Positions 61,401 to 64,000 of a DNA stretch of 64,000 nucleotides are shown piece after piece; within the stretch, counting starts at the first letter, position 1, and each line of letters starts with the position of its first letter. The notes below the pieces were generated by a model, which did no database searches, was not told the DNA's origin, and saw only the letters and a list, made by a program, of their open reading frames with translations. Source of the DNA: Coccinella septempunctata (Eukaryota; Arthropoda; Insecta; Coleoptera; Coccinellidae); the NCBI RefSeq assembly GCF_907165205.1, contig NC_058189.1, positions 57,996,270 through 58,060,269 on the forward strand. Direction: 5' to 3'. The translations under genes were made by a program, and so were the position numbers.

Positions 61401-62410
61401 AGTGTGTACGTGTCGAATTGAATGTCCACACCAATCGAATCTATTTGAAAATATCTGATAAGTACTCATCACAAAAACTAAGTCTAATTTTGATTTCGAA
61501 AGGTTATATTTCAATTTTCAATTTGGGGAAATATTTTTGTGAGAATTTTCAGAGAATGATTTTTCTATCGTCAAAGTCTACTTATGAAGAATCTCACGAA
61601 AATATGCACAGGTATATCATAATCACAGATCATCACTGAATAATAATCGCTCGTTAAGATCAATGATCTTATTAACTCTGAGAAATCTGAATCTATTTCA
61701 TATCATTAACGTCAATAATAACTATTAGCCGCTATATGCAGGCTCTCTTTTGTTTCGAGTTGGGTACATGTTGATTATTCTGAAATCCGTTCAAAAAATG
61801 CTTCAAATTACACACTTAGGTTCACAAGTATTTGAAGAAAACGTAGAAAAAAATCTTATTACTGAAAGGCTTTCTCCTATGAGCTTTGTCAATACACTTG
61901 GAAAAATTTATAAATATGAGCTTTTGCCTTATTGAATTTATGCATCTGTATAGGCGCTTTGAAGCAGACTGAGAAAATTTCTCAGAATCTCTCATGAAAT
62001 TTACATCCTAAAATGAAAAATCCTACTAAGGGGAAATTTTTCGATTACAATGAAAGATCAAATGCACACAGCATTTGTTTGACAATTGTTCGCCTCATGG
62101 TACTCATAATAACAATACATGTCTCTTGAACTTGACATCACAAAACAATAACACTTTCTTCGACAGTTTGTTGCGCAATGAGCTCATTACAATGATGCAC
62201 GCTTTTGGGACGAGGAAATGCAAGATAATTGCGTATAATTTACATTATATATTATCAGAACTGAAGGCGGGAGTTATTTGATGAATTTGAATGCGTAAGA
62301 TCATGAAATTACAAGGAAAAGATAATTCTTTCGTCAAACTAGTGAATATTTTCTATTAACATTTATTTTTATTTTTAGTTTCAGTTTTGGTAGATAAGTT
62401 CATGAGACAT
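58468..62410. repeat. Large direct repeat, copy 2 (about 3.9 kb)
   Basis: Same orientation as 47895-52008. It lacks the about 175-bp insertion of copy 1 and about 38 bp that copy 1 has near 49002-49040, and carries about 35 bp (59112-59147) not in copy 1. It also contains the shared inner palindrome (60531-61163). The right border coincides with the start of a family 1b palindrome, GTGGGTGGGC at 62411. No conserved coding potential. Confidence 0.85.
60531..61163. mobile_element. Palindromic element inside copy 2 of the large repeat
   Basis: CAGGGTTTATCTGAATAACA at the left and TTCGGTGTCAATCAGATACA at the right; orthologous to 50175-50853. The left terminus keeps the CAGGG end that is eroded in copy 1. 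Confidence 0.6.
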
Positions 62411-63113
62411 GTGGGTGGGCAAAATTGGTGATACCTGAACTACAACTTTTTAACCCAACGAGATAGAGAAGAATAAATGTGCCATTCGTGTCGTCTTTTT
62501 TCGAGAAACCGATAATGCCATTAACTGCATTTCTCTATCCTCTTTTGTTTTTGAGTTATAGGCCAAAATTTAAATTTGGGCGATTTCATCTTTGGTCATT
62601 ATCTCCGTTTCTGGTTGTTCTAGGATGTTGAAGGGAAAACATTATACAGACACTTTTTTTATAGCAATCCAGTAGCGTACCATGATTTTTTCCTACAGGT
62701 TTATTTTTGAGTTATAACATAAAGTTGTGTTTTTTCTTATGAAAACAGTAGTGTGAATCTCCATTTTTTTACCGTTTCAGAAATATATCATACATCGCCC
62801 TCAGTCTTTCTAAGTCATTTCAAACTACTGTTTTCATAAGAAAAAACATATCTTTATGTTATAGCTCAGCAAATATACCTGTTGGAAAAAATCATTGTAC
62901 GTCACTGGATTGCTTTAAAAAAAATGTCTGTATAATGTTTTCATTTCAACATCCTACCACAAACAGAAACGAAGATAATGACCAGAGTTGAAATTTTAAT
63001 TTTAGTCTATTCTTCGGAAACAAAAGAAGATAGAGGAATGCAGCTGATGGCATTATTAGTTTATCGAAAAATGACGACCGTAAAGTACCATGCATTTTCC
63101 TCTTTCTCTAGCT
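62411..63113. mobile_element. Palindromic foldback element, family 1b
   Basis: Begins GTGGGTGGGCAAAATTGGTG and has landmarks gagttatagg, TTATCTCCGTTTCTGG, ATTATACAGACACTTTTTTT and AATCCAGTAGCGTAC, all returning inverted in the second half (GTACGTCACTGGATTG; CAGAAACGAAGATAATG). The outermost right terminus is lost: matching stops at about 63113. Its plan resembles family 1, but the sequence is diverged. Confidence 0.75.
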
Positions 63114-63657
63114 ATTGAAGCTAGACTGTGAAATTTTCCATGTGAATTGCCTTAATTATTTTCAGTAGAAGAGTTTCAGTTAACTTTATCCTCATATAAA
63201 ATTCTACAGAATATCTTTTGACTTTAGGACGTCAAATTCAAATCGCTTCTTCAAAATATAAGCAGAAAATTAGGAGAATCATTCATGATCACAAATAATT
63301 TAAGATTATTTTTGTATTCAAAAAGAGATTTGTAATATGAAGTTATTTTCAGCACAAATTTTAAATTGAGAAATTTTGCTTGAAAGTGAAAGTCCTACTG
63401 AAAATTGGATCTTCCCTCCATAAGAAATAATCATAGGTAGCTTTTTTATTGATAGAATATGCCCCCAAAATGCCATTCCTTCAACTGTCCAGCACTTCCA
63501 CTTTCAATGAAAAAAAAAAAACAAACTTTCTACTAATCATCTTTGAAAGCGTATATAAATTCACAAGGAAAGGACTAAGAACTTTAGTTTACATGAAAGA
63601 TCCCCTACAATTGGGGGATTACCCCCTAAAAAAGTACTCATTTGGGAACACCCTGTA
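63114..63657. other. Non-coding, ending in an isolated CACCCTG terminus
   Basis: AT-rich. A small hairpin (TAGGTAGC-free, centred on the GGGGGATTACCCCC-like stretch near 63612-63627) and a GGAACACCCTG end at 63645-63655 suggest the remains of another element. No gene. Confidence 0.4.
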
Positions 63658-64000
63658 CAGGGTGGGCAAAATTCGTTGTCTACTGAGGGGATCTTCACAA
63701 CTATAGCAGCTGGAAGAAAACGGATGGCACATTCTCGGGCTCTTTTTTTATGACTAATTCAAATCTGAAAACAGAATCGGTCTATCATTTTTAGATTTGG
63801 AGTTATAAACAAAAATTGAGATTTTGACGATTCCGAAAAGTTCTCATAACTTTTTTGTCTCTGAAGGTACAGATCTGAAACTTTAACCTTCTTAGACACT
63901 TTCATACGTACGATCTACTGACAAAAGATTTTTATCCATTTCAAAAATAACAAATTCAATAAAAGTTTGCTTTTAAAAAAATGAAAGTTCACCTAATGAT
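63658..64000. mobile_element. Left arm of a further palindromic element, family 1c (cut by window end)
   Basis: CAGGGTGGGCAAAATTCGTT follows a TA that is shared with the CACCCTG end of the preceding element. The plan (GAGTTATAAACAAAAATTGAG, then TTTTTTGTCTCTGAAGG, then a CACTTTCATACGTACGATCT segment) mirrors families 1 and 1b with different sequence. Confidence 0.6.

Noticed and set aside
1..64000. CRISPR arrays, tRNA or rRNA genes, bacterial-type operons
   Set aside because: No regularly spaced repeats, no cloverleaf with A/B boxes that I could recognise, and all genes are eukaryotic with introns or eukaryotic promoters.

Overview
This is an AT-rich eukaryotic nuclear window. Spliced genes with GT-AG introns, an ecdysteroid-cascade nuclear receptor of the Ftz-F1 type, CYP2-clan cytochrome P450s of arthropod type, an intronless inducible hsp70, and very many short non-autonomous transposons with CAGGGTG...CACCCTG ends together indicate an insect. 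A beetle seems most likely to me, but that is inference from general resemblance and not a database result.

Layout. 1-6550: apparent intron or upstream sequence of ftz-f1 with palindromic repeats. 6551-7879 (+): the last three coding exons of ftz-f1 (end of the ligand-binding domain, with the AF-2 helix); the gene's DNA-binding domain lies left of the window. 7880-13050: probable 3' UTR, then intergenic DNA with a 174-bp tandem repeat and a Tc1-type MITE. 13051-22029 (+): complete seven-exon P450 (gene A, 490 aa). 25013-34177 (+): a second complete seven-exon P450 (gene B, 492 aa). The two are diverged tandem paralogues that share most intron positions and differ by two introns. 34180-38700: repeat-rich gap that contains an isolated strong heat-shock element cluster. 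38987-40927 (+): intronless hsp70. 41405-42789 (-): five-exon DHHC palmitoyltransferase (ZDHHC3/7 type), tail-to-tail with hsp70. 43199-43786 (+): single-exon protein of unknown function, head-to-head with the DHHC gene. 44694-45810 (+): TMEM208, whose first coding exon carries only two codons. 53944-56278 (+): six-exon CRAL-TRIO lipid-transfer protein, flanked by two diverged direct copies of a roughly 4-kb non-coding segment (about 47.9-52.0 kb and 58.5-62.4 kb). 57265-58275: a decayed hAT transposon.

The dominant unexplained structure is a set of at least eight families of long palindromic (foldback) elements, about 0.24-1.16 kb, almost all bounded by CAGGGTG/CACCCTG and flanked by TA. They occupy most of the P450 introns and many intergenic gaps, are sometimes nested, and sometimes abut each other. 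A C-terminal fragment of a Tc1-like transposase next to a TACAGGGTGG terminus (53.3-53.6 kb) suggests that a Tc1/mariner-type enzyme mobilised them.

The genes do not form one pathway. The P450 pair is the only functional cluster, and hsp70 is the only gene with clear stress-response promoter architecture. All exon structures were assembled by eye from reading frame, splice consensus and protein-family conservation.
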